Assembly: GCA_900472395.1 (NCBI GenBank)
Contig: UCHV01000032.1
Location: 1 to 64,000, forward strand
Origin: Hyphomicrobiales bacterium
Lineage (GTDB): Bacteria > Pseudomonadota > Alphaproteobacteria > Rhizobiales > Rhizobiaceae
DNA length: 64,000 nt
Direction of reading: 5' to 3'
The number at the start of each line of letters is the position of its first letter. The stretch's first letter is position 1. A program made the translations under genes and the position numbers. Positions 1-9,623 of this stretch are shown here, in pieces. A model generated the notes under the pieces. It ran no database searches. It was not told the DNA's origin and saw only the letters and a list, made by a program, of their open reading frames with translations.

Positions 1-8
1 CACGGCAT

Positions 9-83
9 GCGCCCTTCGTCTATCGGTTAGGACGTCAGATTTTCATTCTGAAAAGAGGGGTTCGACTCCCCTAGGGCGTGCCA
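9..83 (+). tRNA. tRNA-Glu (anticodon UUC), copy 1
   Basis: A full cloverleaf can be drawn. The 7-bp acceptor stem opens with a G-U pair, the D arm is GUC/GAC, the anticodon stem UCAGA/UCUGA encloses a loop with anticodon UUC, and the T arm carries GGUUCGACUCC. The CCA end is encoded. The 75 nt are identical to the second copy at 356-430, and so are the 8 nt just upstream. Confidence 0.96.
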
Positions 84-355
84 CTCTCTCCCCCTACAAG
101 CATATTCAAAGATCGCTTTTGAAACGGGTTATCCCCAGTTCTTCAACAGGCCATCCCCTTTGAAAGCAGCACGGCTCAGCCGCAGCAAGTCTCTGTTTCC
201 CTTGCAAAATTCTGGAAATTTTGCCGCGTCGTCCACAGCCCTTTCACCCCGATGACATTTTTACGAATAAATTCGTCGGAATGATCATTTTACCGCTTGC
301 GGCATTCAAACTCCCTGACTATAAGGGCGCCACCGCAGCAGATGCGGCACGGCAT

Positions 356-430
356 GCGCCCTTCGTCTATCGGTTAGGACGTCAGATTTTCATTCTGAAA
401 AGAGGGGTTCGACTCCCCTAGGGCGTGCCA
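356..430 (+). tRNA. tRNA-Glu (anticodon UUC), copy 2
   Basis: Exact duplicate of the tRNA-Glu at 9-83, including the encoded CCA and the preceding cacggcat. The two copies repeat at a distance of 347 nt. The 272 nt between them are AT-richer and hold no convincing gene; a short open frame there runs into this tRNA and is not credible. Confidence 0.96.
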
Positions 431-512
431 CCCTCCCCCTTGATTAGCATTCAAGACATCAAGTTTTCCAGCTTGCAGCAAACGGCTGATCTTCCGTAAA
501 GATCACCCCTTC

Positions 513-2351
513 TCAGAGCGATCTTGCGGCATCCAGAATACGCAACTGTACGCGTCGGCTCGACTGCCAGTGATCGGCGCTCAGGTTGCCGGCGACATGC
601 ACCTGCGTCCCGCGGCCATTCAGCAGCATCTGCCCAAGCGGCGTGTCGGCCGAACGGAAACTGATTCCATCAAGACGGCTGCCATCGACGGCCTCGAGCG
701 TTACCTTCACATGGGACGTGCCGACCGTACGCGAATCGACGATTCGATGTGACGGCAGCGCGAACACAGGCTGCGAGTGGCCGGAACCATATGGCCCGGC
801 CTGCTCCATGCGGTCGATCAGTTCCAGCGTCGCACCCGATGCCGAAAGCGCGCCGTCGATTTTCAGCACGTGGTTCGCAACGAGCGTCGGCACATCTTTT
901 TCCGCCCGCGTTTCGAAAAAGGCGCGCAATTTGCCCAGATTGGCGCGATCGACCGTCAGGCCCGCCGCCATGGCGTGGCCGCCGCCCTTGGCCAGCAGCC
1001 CGTCCTCCACGGCAGCCCGCACCATCTTGCCCATGTCGAAGCCGGGTATGGAACGGCCGGAGCCGGTGCCGCGCCCGGATGGATCGAATGCAATGGCAAA
1101 TGCCGGGCGCTTGAACTTTTCCTTGATACGGGCAGCGATCAAACCGACGATGCCGGCATGCCAGTTCTGATTGGCGGTGATGATGACGGATGCGTTGTCG
1201 CCATTGCCGTATTCGGCCAGAACCTCGCCTTCCGCTTCCGCCAGCATGGCCGCCTCCATCGCCTGGCGCTCGCGGTTAAGCTCGTCCAGCCGTTCGGCGA
1301 TGACATCGGCTGCCGGACCGTCATCCAGCGTCAGCAGACGACTTCCAAGCGCGGCATCGCCGATGCGGCCACCGGCATTGATTCGCGGCCCAATGAGAAA
1401 ACCCAGATGATAGGGCGTGACAGGCCCGGCCAGCCCCGCCTTGCGAAACAGCGCCGCCAGACCGGCATTGCCCATATGCCGCGCTGCCAGCAGACCCTTG
1501 ACCACATAGGCACGGTTCAGGCCTTTCAGCGGCACGACATCGCAGATCGTTGCCAGCGCCACGATATCGAGCCAGGACAGCAGATCGAGCGATCCCGCCT
1601 GCGGATGCCTTCTTTCGCGAAGAATTCGCGCCGTTGCCACCAGTACGAGGAACACCACACCGGCGGCGCAGAGATGCCCCTGCCCCGAAAGATCGTCCTC
1701 ACGGTTTGGATTGACCAGCGCCAGGCATGGCGGTAACTCTTCGCCCAACTGGTGGTGATCGATCACCACCACATCGCAACGTTCGTCACGCGCCACCGCG
1801 AGCGATTCGTGACTTGTGGAACCACAGTCGACCGTCACGATCAGTTGCGCACCATTGGCGATCAGCTGGCGAATGGCCGCCGGGTTCGGTCCGTAGCCCT
1901 CAAAGATACGGTCAGGGATGTAGATTTCGGAAGACAGGCCGAAATGGTGCAGGAAACGTGACATCAGCGCCGAAGAGGACGCCCCGTCGACATCGTAATC
2001 GCCGAAAATGGCAATCCGTTCACCGCGCATGACGGCATCGGCCAGACGCGTTGCCGTCTTTTCGCAATCGGTCAGCGTATAGGGATCCGGCATCAGCGAG
2101 CGGATGGTCGGATCGAGAAAGGCCGGCGCTTCATCCACACCCACGCCGCGGCCCGCCAGTACGCGGCAGACCAACTCGGGAATGCCGTGCACCTGCGACA
2201 TCGCCAGCGCGCGGTTAAGCCCCCCCTGATCGAGGCGCGCCATCCAGCGTTGGTCGCTGACGGATTTTTCCACGCCGAGAAAGGCGCGTGCAATGGGATC
2301 GGCAGGTTCGGAGGCGGTCGGCATGATGGGGCTTTGGCTCATGGGAGCCAT
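513..2351 (-). CDS. recJ: Single-stranded-DNA-specific 5'-3' exonuclease RecJ
   Basis: RecJ degrades single-stranded DNA 5' to 3' in recombination and mismatch repair. The 612-residue protein has the DHH-family phosphoesterase signatures: DYDVDG at about residues 118-123, a DCGS segment near 175, the DHH triad at 198-200, and a DHHA1-type GGGHAMAAG motif near residue 470, followed by the RecJ OB domain. Length is close to the usual 570-620. The start at 2351 has a weak ribosome site; a second Met three codons in is possible. It is the last gene of a minus-strand group with the aminotransferase, hom and a small membrane protein. Confidence 0.95.
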   Translation of the reverse strand: MAPMSQSPIMPTASEPADPIARAFLGVEKSVSDQRWMARLDQGGLNRALAMSQVHGIPELVCRVLAGRGVGVDEAPAFLDPTIRSLMPDPYTLTDCEKTATRLADAVMRGERIAIFGDYDVDGASSSALMSRFLHHFGLSSEIYIPDRIFEGYGPNPAAIRQLIANGAQLIVTVDCGSTSHESLAVARDERCDVVVIDHHQLGEELPPCLALVNPNREDDLSGQGHLCAAGVVFLVLVATARILRERRHPQAGSLDLLSWLDIVALATICDVVPLKGLNRAYVVKGLLAARHMGNAGLAALFRKAGLAGPVTPYHLGFLIGPRINAGGRIGDAALGSRLLTLDDGPAADVIAERLDELNRERQAMEAAMLAEAEGEVLAEYGNGDNASVIITANQNWHAGIVGLIAARIKEKFKRPAFAIAFDPSGRGTGSGRSIPGFDMGKMVRAAVEDGLLAKGGGHAMAAGLTVDRANLGKLRAFFETRAEKDVPTLVANHVLKIDGALSASGATLELIDRMEQAGPYGSGHSQPVFALPSHRIVDSRTVGTSHVKVTLEAVDGSRLDGISFRSADTPLGQMLLNGRGTQVHVAGNLSADHWQSSRRVQLRILDAARSL

Positions 2352-2456
2352 CTAGCCTATTCCGGCGCGAAGCTACAATATTTTCGCGAACAGCCTACCA
2401 ACTGCTCACACCATCAGGGGCGAGGCACAGATTTGATACATGAAGATTGGAAACCG

Positions 2457-2666
2457 TCAGAACAACCAGACGAGGAAGCTGATCACCATCACGAAAAACG
2501 CCGGGACGGAAAGCAAAACCAGCAGAGCGGCCCAGTTTCGGGTGCCCTGAAAATCGTCGTCGCTTTCGCTCCCCTTCCAGCCATCAAGCAGTCGAATATC
2601 AGCAATCCTGTCCGTTGCCGCATCGACGATCATACGTGACAGGTTTTCCGCCACACCCAATGACAT
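2457..2666 (-). CDS. Small single-span membrane protein, function unknown
   Basis: A 69-residue protein with a charged, soluble-looking N-terminal half and one hydrophobic segment at the very C terminus (about residues 47-69, AALLVLLSVPAFFVMVISF). A good ribosome site, GGGAGG seven bases before the ATG, supports it as a real gene. It lies between hom and recJ on the same strand. I do not recognise a family. The C-terminal anchor suggests the N-terminal part faces the cytoplasm. Confidence 0.6.
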   Translation of the reverse strand: MSLGVAENLSRMIVDAATDRIADIRLLDGWKGSESDDDFQGTRNWAALLVLLSVPAFFVMVISFLVWLF

Positions 2667-2877
2667 TTCAGAGAGCCTCCCGCATTTTATGGTTGTAGGT
2701 TTTTATATCTCAAATCGAAATACAAAACCACCCCAAGGCTTTCACGGGTAATATCTTACCAAAAATAATCTTAATGCAGCAGCACGCATCCAAACAGAGA
2801 CCGCTCATCGCAGAGCCTCATACTTTGAATGCGTACATGCTATAAGAGTAAACTATCCGTGATCACTTCCGAAAGGC

Positions 2878-4194
2878 TCAGAAAGCCTTCGGACGCTCGA
2901 TACGGATCACCTGCGGTTCGCCCGCAAGATATGTACCCGACTTGATGGCATCAACGGCCTGACGAATGGATTGTTCCGTCGTCGCATGGGTGACCAGAAT
3001 GATCGTTTTCGAATCGGTTTCCGAACCCTTGGCGCGCTGGACGATCGATTCCAGCGAGATGCCGTTATCGGCCATGCGGGTTGCCACATCGGCAAACACG
3101 CCGGCGCGGTCGAGCACGGTCAGACGGATGAAATAACCGCCCTCATGGCTCTGCATCTGGGCGCGAGTATAAGGCGCAAGCGAAGCGGCCGGATTACCCA
3201 GAACAGGAACACGCTGAGTTCCTGGCTGGCTCTTGGCGATGTCGGCGATATCGCCAAGCACAGCCGAAGCCGTGGCATTGCCGCCGGCGCCGGGACCGAC
3301 CATCAGCAACTCGCCGAGAATGTCGGATTCGATCGCCACCGCATTGGTCACGCCATCGACCTGCGCGATCACGCTGTCATGCGGCACCATGGTCGGATGC
3401 ACGCGCTGTTCGATGCCGCTATCTGTGCGAAGCGCTACACCAAGCAACTTGATGCGGTAACCGAGATCGGCTGCCGCCTGGATGTCCTCGATAGAAATGT
3501 TGGAAATGCCTTCGAGATAGATCTCGTCGGCCGCGATCTGCGTACCGAAGGCGAGTGTCGTCAGAATGGCAAGCTTGTGGGCTGTGTCATTGCCTTCGAT
3601 ATCGAAGGTCGGATCGGCTTCCGCGTAACCGAGACGCTGCGCTTCCTTCAGGCAAGCCTCGAAGGACAGGCCTTCCTTCTCCATGCGGGTCAGGATGTAA
3701 TTGCAGGTGCCGTTCATGATGCCGTAAACGCGCGACACGGTGTTGCCGGTCAGCGATTCGCGCAGCGCCTTGATGACCGGAATGCCACCGGCAACGGCCG
3801 CTTCGTAGTTCAGAAGCACACCCTTGTCTTCGGCCATGACGGCCAGCTCAACGCCGCAACCGGCGAGAAGCGCCTTGTTGGCGGTGACCACATGCAGACC
3901 ACGAGCGAGAGCGGCGCGCACGGACTGGTCGGCAGCCCCTTCGGAACCACCCATCAACTCGACGAACACGTCAATGTCGGCAGAATTGGCCATGTCCACG
4001 GCCGAATCGAACCACTGAATGGCAAACAGATCGACGCCGCGATCACGGCTCTTGTCGCGCGCGCTGACCGCCGTAATCGTAATCGGGCGTCCACATGTCC
4101 GGGCGAGTTCGTTTGCACGTTCGCCAAGAATGCGCACCAGGGACGAGCCCACGGTGCCAAGACCCGCGATGCCGATTTTGAGGGCGTCTGCCAT
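2878..4194 (-). CDS. hom: Homoserine dehydrogenase with C-terminal ACT domain
   Basis: Reduces aspartate semialdehyde to homoserine, the branch point to threonine, methionine and isoleucine. The 438-residue protein begins with an NAD(P)-binding Rossmann motif (GLGTVG, residues 11-16), continues with the homoserine dehydrogenase catalytic domain (segments IMNGTCNYIL and YAEADPTFDIEG), and ends with an ACT domain (about 355-430) of the kind that binds threonine for feedback control. An AGGA ribosome site precedes the ATG. It follows the aminotransferase gene by 73 bp on the same strand and is probably co-transcribed with it. Confidence 0.95.
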   Translation of the reverse strand: MADALKIGIAGLGTVGSSLVRILGERANELARTCGRPITITAVSARDKSRDRGVDLFAIQWFDSAVDMANSADIDVFVELMGGSEGAADQSVRAALARGLHVVTANKALLAGCGVELAVMAEDKGVLLNYEAAVAGGIPVIKALRESLTGNTVSRVYGIMNGTCNYILTRMEKEGLSFEACLKEAQRLGYAEADPTFDIEGNDTAHKLAILTTLAFGTQIAADEIYLEGISNISIEDIQAAADLGYRIKLLGVALRTDSGIEQRVHPTMVPHDSVIAQVDGVTNAVAIESDILGELLMVGPGAGGNATASAVLGDIADIAKSQPGTQRVPVLGNPAASLAPYTRAQMQSHEGGYFIRLTVLDRAGVFADVATRMADNGISLESIVQRAKGSETDSKTIILVTHATTEQSIRQAVDAIKSGTYLAGEPQVIRIERPKAF

Positions 4195-4267
4195 CTGTCT
4201 TTTCCTGATTTTGTTTTAGAAAGGCGGGAGTGGCCGGAAGATCATCCGGCCACGAAGGGAGTTCTTG

Positions 4268-5488
4268 TCAGCGATGCGCGTTGAGCGAGATCACGTTGTG
4301 CATGGTCTCGTCTGCGGTCGACATGAACTTCTTGATGCTGCGCGCAGCCTGGCGGATGCGGTGCTCGTTTTCAACCAGTGCGAGGCGCACGTAATCGTCA
4401 CCCTGCTCGCCGAAACCGATGCCCGGCGCAACGGCCACGTCGGCTTTTTCGACCAGGAGCTTGGAGAATTCCAGCGAACCGAGATGGCGGAATTTTTCGG
4501 GAATCTTGGCCCAGGCGAACATGGTCGCAGCCGGCGGCGGCACCTCGAAGCCGGCCTTGCCGAATGTGTCGACCATCACGTCGCGACGGCGGCGATAGAC
4601 ATTGCGCACTTCGGCAATATCGGAACCGTCGCCATTCAGTGCATGGGTCGCGGCAACCTGGATCGGCGTGAACGCACCGTAATCCAGATAGGATTTTACG
4701 CGAGTCAGCGCGGCGATCAGCCGCTCGTTGCCAACGGCAAAACCCATGCGCCAACCCGGCATGGAGAAGGTTTTCGACATAGAGGTAAACTCGACGCAGA
4801 CATCGATCGCACCCGGCACTTCCAGAACCGACGGCGGCGGTGAGGCTTCGTCGAAATAGATTTCCGAATAGGCAAGGTCGGACAGCACGATCAACTCATG
4901 CTTCTTCGCGAACGTGATGACGTCCTTGTAGAAATCCAGCGAGGCGACATGCGCCGTCGGGTTCGACGGGTAGTTGATGATCAGCGCTAACGGCTTCGGG
5001 ATAGAGTGTTTGACCGCACGCTCGAGCGGCGGAAAGAAGCTCTCGTCCGGCTCTACCGACATCGAACGGATCACGCCGCCGGCCATCAGGAAGCCGAAAG
5101 CGTGGATCGGATAGGTCGGGTTAGGGCAAAGAATGACGTCACCGGGTGCCGTGATGGCCTGCGCCATGTTGGCGAAGCCTTCCTTGGAGCCAAGAGTGGC
5201 GACGACCTGCGTATCCGGGTTCAGCTTCACGCCGAAACGGCGGGCGTAATAAGCGGCCTGCGCGCGGCGCAGACCCGGAATGCCCTTGGAGGAGGAATAA
5301 CGATGCGTGCGCGGGTCCTGCACCACTTCGCACAGCTTGTCGACGATCGCCTTCGGTGTCGGAAGATCGGGATTGCCCATGCCGAGATCGATAATGTCCG
5401 CGCCACCCGCTCGCGCGCTGGCCTTCAAACGGTTGACCTGTTCGAAGACGTAGGGCGGTAGGCGCCGGACCTTATGAAACTCTTCCAT
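4268..5488 (-). CDS. PLP-dependent aminotransferase, AlaC type (alanine/aspartate family)
   Basis: A fold-type I aminotransferase of 406 residues. It shows the AlaC-like N terminus (RRLPPYVFEQVN), NPTYPIH, the cofactor-contacting NYPSNPT segment and the PLP lysine in SMSKTFSMPGWR (about K239). From memory its overall resemblance to E. coli AlaC, which makes alanine from pyruvate and glutamate, is strong. Relatives are also annotated as LL-diaminopimelate or aspartate aminotransferases, so the substrate is not settled. I chose the Met at 5488, preceded by GGGGAGAG, over an upstream in-frame start at 5530. The next gene downstream is hom, which hints at a role in aspartate-family amino acids. 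Confidence 0.85.
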   Translation of the reverse strand: MEEFHKVRRLPPYVFEQVNRLKASARAGGADIIDLGMGNPDLPTPKAIVDKLCEVVQDPRTHRYSSSKGIPGLRRAQAAYYARRFGVKLNPDTQVVATLGSKEGFANMAQAITAPGDVILCPNPTYPIHAFGFLMAGGVIRSMSVEPDESFFPPLERAVKHSIPKPLALIINYPSNPTAHVASLDFYKDVITFAKKHELIVLSDLAYSEIYFDEASPPPSVLEVPGAIDVCVEFTSMSKTFSMPGWRMGFAVGNERLIAALTRVKSYLDYGAFTPIQVAATHALNGDGSDIAEVRNVYRRRRDVMVDTFGKAGFEVPPPAATMFAWAKIPEKFRHLGSLEFSKLLVEKADVAVAPGIGFGEQGDDYVRLALVENEHRIRQAARSIKKFMSTADETMHNVISLNAHR

Positions 5489-5587
5489 GTCTCTCCCCTT
5501 GGAAGGATAAAAGCCTTGAACCGCAACCAATGCGGCTCACATCAGGCTGGAGGCGTGCTTTGCGACCAAATTGGCGCAAACGCAAGC

Positions 5588-5989
5588 CTAGTTGCCGGAG
5601 ATTTTCGCGTCTGCGTCGGTTACGTGACCGCTCGCGACCGCCTGCAATTCGGCAACACGTTTCTGGTACTCTCTTTCCGAGATCGAACCGTTGCTGCGCG
5701 CCTTTGCCAGCCGGGACATTTGCGATTCCTGGCTGGTGTATTCCGCATCGTCGATCTGGGTGTTTGCGGCCGTCAGCTTGCCATCGAAAGTGGGGTAGGT
5801 GTTGGTCTGCTTGCGGGCAACCGGACCGGGCGGCGGCACGTTACGCGACGAAACCACCGTCGCCTGCGGCGCCGTGTTGGGAATGCCGTCATCGAGTGCA
5901 AAGGAATTGCAGCCGGACAGCCCCGCCGGGATGGCGATCAAAGCAGCCACAAAAGACAGCCTGCCGAGCCCATGCCTCATTTTTTCCAT
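5588..5989 (-). CDS. Probable lipoprotein, function unknown
   Basis: A predicted 133-residue lipoprotein. The N terminus has basic residues, a hydrophobic stretch (LSFVAALIAIPAG) and a lipobox LSGC with the acylated Cys at residue 27. The mature part is polar and has no motif I recognise; the C-terminal segment SISEREYQKRVAELQ looks like the SHOCT-type short motif seen in many bacterial proteins. The start at 5989 has AGGTGG upstream, and a Met three codons later is an alternative. The gene is divergent from phaC, so the 124 bp between them should hold both promoters. Confidence 0.65.
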   Translation of the reverse strand: MEKMRHGLGRLSFVAALIAIPAGLSGCNSFALDDGIPNTAPQATVVSSRNVPPPGPVARKQTNTYPTFDGKLTAANTQIDDAEYTSQESQMSRLAKARSNGSISEREYQKRVAELQAVASGHVTDADAKISGN

Positions 5990-6113
5990 TCCCTGCGTCC
6001 ACCTTTCATCGAAACGTCTGTTGGCGAACGCCAATCGCTGGACTTGTATTCGCTTTCGAGCGCCATATACAAACGAAAACGGACTTTAATTCAACAGAGA
6101 CCGGACGGCCAGC

Positions 6114-7967
6114 GTGAGCGCAAAAAAAGACCAGACCGGCAACCAAAAAAGCCAGGATTTCCCGGGTTTCGATCCTGCGTCCGTTGAAGCCTACCTGATC
6201 AAGGACCCGCAAGCGCTGGCGATGAACCTTGCCCGCGCCGCTGAAAACTTCGGCAAGGCCGCCACGGAATGGCTGGGTCCGCGCGAGCGCGGCGAATTTG
6301 TCGATACGCTGGATCCGCTCACCGATCTCATCAAGACGCTCTCGAAGGTCGCAGAATACTGGATGGCCGAGCCGCAGCGCACGCTCGAGGCACAGACCCT
6401 GCTTCTCTCGAGCTACATGACGATCTGGTCGCGATCGGTCGCCCGCTTTTCCGGCGAGCCGGTGCCGCCGGAGCCCGACCTTCCCAAGGACAAGCGATTC
6501 GCCGACGAGGACTGGACAAAGAACCCGTTTTTCGCGGTTCTGAGGCAGGCCTACATCGTCACCGCGGCTTGGGCCGAACAACTTGTCAAACAGGCGCAGG
6601 ACCTCGACGAACACACTCGCCACAAGGCCGACTTCTATCTGCGGCAGGTAACGGCAGCGCTTTCGCCCGCCAATTTCGCGCTCACCAACCCGGAAGTGTT
6701 TCGCGAGACGGTGGCATCGAGCGGCATCAATCTCGTGCAGGGAATGCGCATGCTGGCCGAGGATATCGCTGCCGGTGGCGGCGAATTGCGGCTGCGGCAG
6801 ACGGACGAAAACCGTTTCCAGATCGGCCGCGATCTGGCCATCACCCCCGGCAAGGTGGTCGCCCGCAGCGAGATCTGCGAAATCATCCAGTATGCGCCAA
6901 CGACTGAAACGGTGTTCAAGCGACCGCTGCTGATCATCCCGCCATGGATCAACAAGTTCTACATTCTCGACCTCACACCTCAGAAAAGCTTTATCCGCTG
7001 GTGTGTCGAACAGGGCCATACCGTCTTCGTCGTTTCCTGGGTGAACCCGGATGAGCACCACGCGAAAATGGGCTGGGAAAGCTATATCAACGACGGCATC
7101 GATTTTGCCTTGAAGACAGTCAGGTCCGCCACCGGCGAACGCGATATCAACGCCATCGGTTATTGCGTCGGCGGCACGTTGCTCGCCACAGCGCTTGCCC
7201 GCAAAAACGCCAGACCAAAATCCCGCCAGCCGCGCGTCGTGTCCGCGACATTCCTGGCAGCGCAGGTCGATTTCACCTACGCGGGCGATCTGAAAGTGTT
7301 TGTCGATGAGGAACAACTGGCCATTCTCGAAAAACACATGGCCGACGTCGGTTATCTTTCCGGCTCGAAAATGGCGACGGCCTTCAACATGTTGCGCGCG
7401 TCAGAACTGATCTGGCCTTACGTCGTCAGCAATTACCTCAGGGGCCGCGATCCCCTGCCCTTCGATCTCTTGCACTGGAATGCCGATTCGACGCGCATGA
7501 CGCCAGCCAATCATGCCTTTTACCTGCGCAACTGCTATCTGGAAAACGCCCTGAGCCAAGGTAAAATGGAACTTTCCGGCGGGCCGATCTCGCTATCGGA
7601 TATCACCATCCCCGTCTACAGCCTCGCGACCCGCGACGATCACATCGCACCGGCAAAATCCGTCTTCAAGGGCAGCGCTTTGTTCGGCGGCCCGACGGAG
7701 TTCGTGCTGGCAAGCTCCGGACACATCGCCGGCGTGGTCAATCCGCCGGAACGGAAGAAATATCAGTACTGGTCCGGTGCGCCGCTGTCCGGCACGCTCG
7801 ACGACTGGATCGACGCCGCATACCCGGAGGAAGGATCATGGTGGCCGCACTGGCAGGCCTGGATTGCAGCGCAGGACGACCTGCGAGTACCCGCCCGACA
7901 GCCGGGTGACGGCAAGCTGAAACCGCTCGGCGATGCGCCCGGCACCTATGTCCTCGTCCGCTCCTAA
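6114..7967 (+). CDS. phaC: Class I poly(3-hydroxyalkanoate) synthase
   Basis: Polymerises 3-hydroxyacyl-CoA into storage polyester at the granule surface. The 617-residue length is typical of class I PhaC. The N-terminal PhaC domain (to about residue 270) is followed by an alpha/beta-hydrolase fold with the lipase-like box GYCVGG carrying the nucleophilic Cys (about residue 351), the Asp in TRDDHIAP and the His in SSGHIAG. The start is GTG with a poor ribosome site. No phaA, phaB or phasin gene is nearby; sfsA follows 10 bp after the stop. Confidence 0.95.
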   Translation: MSAKKDQTGNQKSQDFPGFDPASVEAYLIKDPQALAMNLARAAENFGKAATEWLGPRERGEFVDTLDPLTDLIKTLSKVAEYWMAEPQRTLEAQTLLLSSYMTIWSRSVARFSGEPVPPEPDLPKDKRFADEDWTKNPFFAVLRQAYIVTAAWAEQLVKQAQDLDEHTRHKADFYLRQVTAALSPANFALTNPEVFRETVASSGINLVQGMRMLAEDIAAGGGELRLRQTDENRFQIGRDLAITPGKVVARSEICEIIQYAPTTETVFKRPLLIIPPWINKFYILDLTPQKSFIRWCVEQGHTVFVVSWVNPDEHHAKMGWESYINDGIDFALKTVRSATGERDINAIGYCVGGTLLATALARKNARPKSRQPRVVSATFLAAQVDFTYAGDLKVFVDEEQLAILEKHMADVGYLSGSKMATAFNMLRASELIWPYVVSNYLRGRDPLPFDLLHWNADSTRMTPANHAFYLRNCYLENALSQGKMELSGGPISLSDITIPVYSLATRDDHIAPAKSVFKGSALFGGPTEFVLASSGHIAGVVNPPERKKYQYWSGAPLSGTLDDWIDAAYPEEGSWWPHWQAWIAAQDDLRVPARQPGDGKLKPLGDAPGTYVLVRS

Positions 7968-7977
7968 GCTGTCAAAA

Positions 7978-8685
7978 ATGCGCTTTGCCTCTCCCCTCGT
8001 GCCGGCCACGCTGATTAGCCGCTACAAACGTTTCCTGTTCGATGCCGTGCTGGAAGATGGCACTCATATCACCGGTTCCTGTCCGAATACCGGCTCGATG
8101 CGCGGTCTGACCACGCCCGGCTCCCGCGTCTGGCTGTCCGAACACGACAGCCCGACCCGCAAATATCGCCACATGTTCGAGATGATCGAGGCAGACGGCA
8201 CCATCGTCGGCATCAATACCGGCCTGCCCAACAAGCTGGCGGAGGAAGCCATTGTTTCGGGCCTCATTCCAACGCTTGGCGGATACGACCTGCTGAAGCG
8301 TGAGCAGAAATACGGGCTGCAATCACGCATCGATTTTCTTTTGTCGGGCGAAGGCCGGCCGGATTGTTATGTCGAGGTCAAGAACGTGCATTTCATGCGG
8401 CAGCAACATCTTGCCGAATTTCCCGACACCGCCACCAAACGCGGCGCCCGTCACCTCGATGAACTGGGGGATATGGTCGAGGCCGGCCATCGCGCAGTGA
8501 TGCTCTACGTCATCCAGCGCAACGATTGCGATGCCTTGCGCATCTGCGGCGACCTCGACCCCATTTACGCCGCCGCTTTCCGGCGAGCGGCCGCAAGAGG
8601 GGTAGAAGCCTATGCGCTCTCCTGCGCAGTCTCCCCGCAGGAAGTCCGCGCCGTGAGGCTGATCGAGGTTCAAGAGCTTGTTTAA
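7978..8685 (+). CDS. sfsA: SfsA family DNA-binding/sugar fermentation stimulation protein
   Basis: A 235-residue SfsA-family protein. The family core is plain: RYKRFLFDAVLEDG, SCPNTGSM, the nuclease-like DFLL and VEVKNVH segments, and a FPDT/ATKRGARHL region. E. coli SfsA was described as a non-specific DNA-binding protein that influences sugar utilisation genes; its biochemical role remains poorly defined. I chose the ATG at 7978 because homologues start at this point, although there is no clear ribosome site. It begins 10 bp after phaC and may be translated by coupling. Earlier in-frame starts inside phaC (7933, 7948) exist. Confidence 0.88.
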   Translation: MRFASPLVPATLISRYKRFLFDAVLEDGTHITGSCPNTGSMRGLTTPGSRVWLSEHDSPTRKYRHMFEMIEADGTIVGINTGLPNKLAEEAIVSGLIPTLGGYDLLKREQKYGLQSRIDFLLSGEGRPDCYVEVKNVHFMRQQHLAEFPDTATKRGARHLDELGDMVEAGHRAVMLYVIQRNDCDALRICGDLDPIYAAAFRRAAARGVEAYALSCAVSPQEVRAVRLIEVQELV

Positions 8686-8785
8686 AGCACCCCGCCAACA
8701 CAAATCCGTATCCCCTAAATCAAGGTAATGGACGAACCCCGTCCTCCTCCTTTATGAACAGGGGGAATCTGATGAAGGCACGGCA

Positions 8786-9622
8786 ATGGTAAGTTACATC
8801 GACGCGGTTTCCGCACCCTTGAAGAACACTGGCGCAATCAGGCTTTATTCGGCCGAGGATTTCGCCGGCATGCGCAAGGCGTCGCAATTGACCGCCCGTT
8901 GCCTCGACGAACTGGCCTCACTCGTCAAGCCGGGTGTCACGACCAGTGCGCTCGATCGTTTCGTCTTCGAATTCGGCATGGATAACGGCGCCTTGCCGGC
9001 GACGCTCGGTTATCGCGGTTATAAATATTCCGTCTGCACCTCGCTCAACCACGTCGTCTGTCACGGCATGCCGGATGACAAGCCGCTGCGCGAAGGCGAT
9101 ATCGTCAATATCGACGTCACCTACATTCTCGACGGCTGGTATGGCGATTCGAGCCGAATGTATCCGGTCGGCCAGATCAAGCGCGCCGCCGAACGTCTTC
9201 TCGAAGTGACCCACGAATGCCTGATGCGCGGCATCGCTGCAGTGCGCCCGGGCGCCCGCATCGGTGCCATCGGCGAGGCCATCCAGACCTATGCCGAAGC
9301 CCAGCGCTGCTCGGTCGTGCGCGATTTCTGCGGCCATGGCGTCGGCAAGATCTTTCACGATACGCCCAACATCCTGCATTACGGCCGTGCCGACGAAGGC
9401 CCGGAAATGCGCGAAGGCATGATCTTCACCATCGAACCGATGATCAACCTCGGCAAGCCGCATGTGAAAGTGCTGGCCGATGGCTGGACGGCCGTCACCC
9501 GCGACCGGTCGTTGTCGGCGCAATACGAACATGCGGTCGGCGTCACGGCCACCGGTTGCGAAATCTTCACGCTGTCGCCGGGCGGGCTCGACCGTCCCGG
9601 CCTGCCGCCACTACAGGGCTGA
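8786..9622 (+). CDS. map: Type I methionine aminopeptidase
   Basis: Removes the initiator methionine from nascent proteins. The 278-residue protein carries the five metal ligands of the M24A fold: D110, D121, H184, E217 and E248, together with the substrate-contacting H93. It has about 15-20 residues of extra N terminus compared with the minimal enzyme, and no zinc-finger domain. A GAAGG ribosome site precedes the ATG. The radC start follows the stop after one base, so the two genes are almost certainly co-translated. Confidence 0.95.
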   Translation: MVSYIDAVSAPLKNTGAIRLYSAEDFAGMRKASQLTARCLDELASLVKPGVTTSALDRFVFEFGMDNGALPATLGYRGYKYSVCTSLNHVVCHGMPDDKPLREGDIVNIDVTYILDGWYGDSSRMYPVGQIKRAAERLLEVTHECLMRGIAAVRPGARIGAIGEAIQTYAEAQRCSVVRDFCGHGVGKIFHDTPNILHYGRADEGPEMREGMIFTIEPMINLGKPHVKVLADGWTAVTRDRSLSAQYEHAVGVTATGCEIFTLSPGGLDRPGLPPLQG

Positions 9623-9623
9623 C

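Noticed and set aside
221..421. A 66-codon plus-strand frame between and into the tRNA-Glu genes
   Set aside because: It runs through most of the second tRNA, has no ribosome site and no recognisable sequence.
2971..4284. A 437-codon plus-strand frame opposite hom
   Set aside because: Same cause: antisense shadow of a clear homoserine dehydrogenase gene.
6006..7337. A 443-codon minus-strand frame opposite phaC
   Set aside because: phaC is unmistakable on the other strand; the antisense frame is open because of GC-rich codon use and has no family features.
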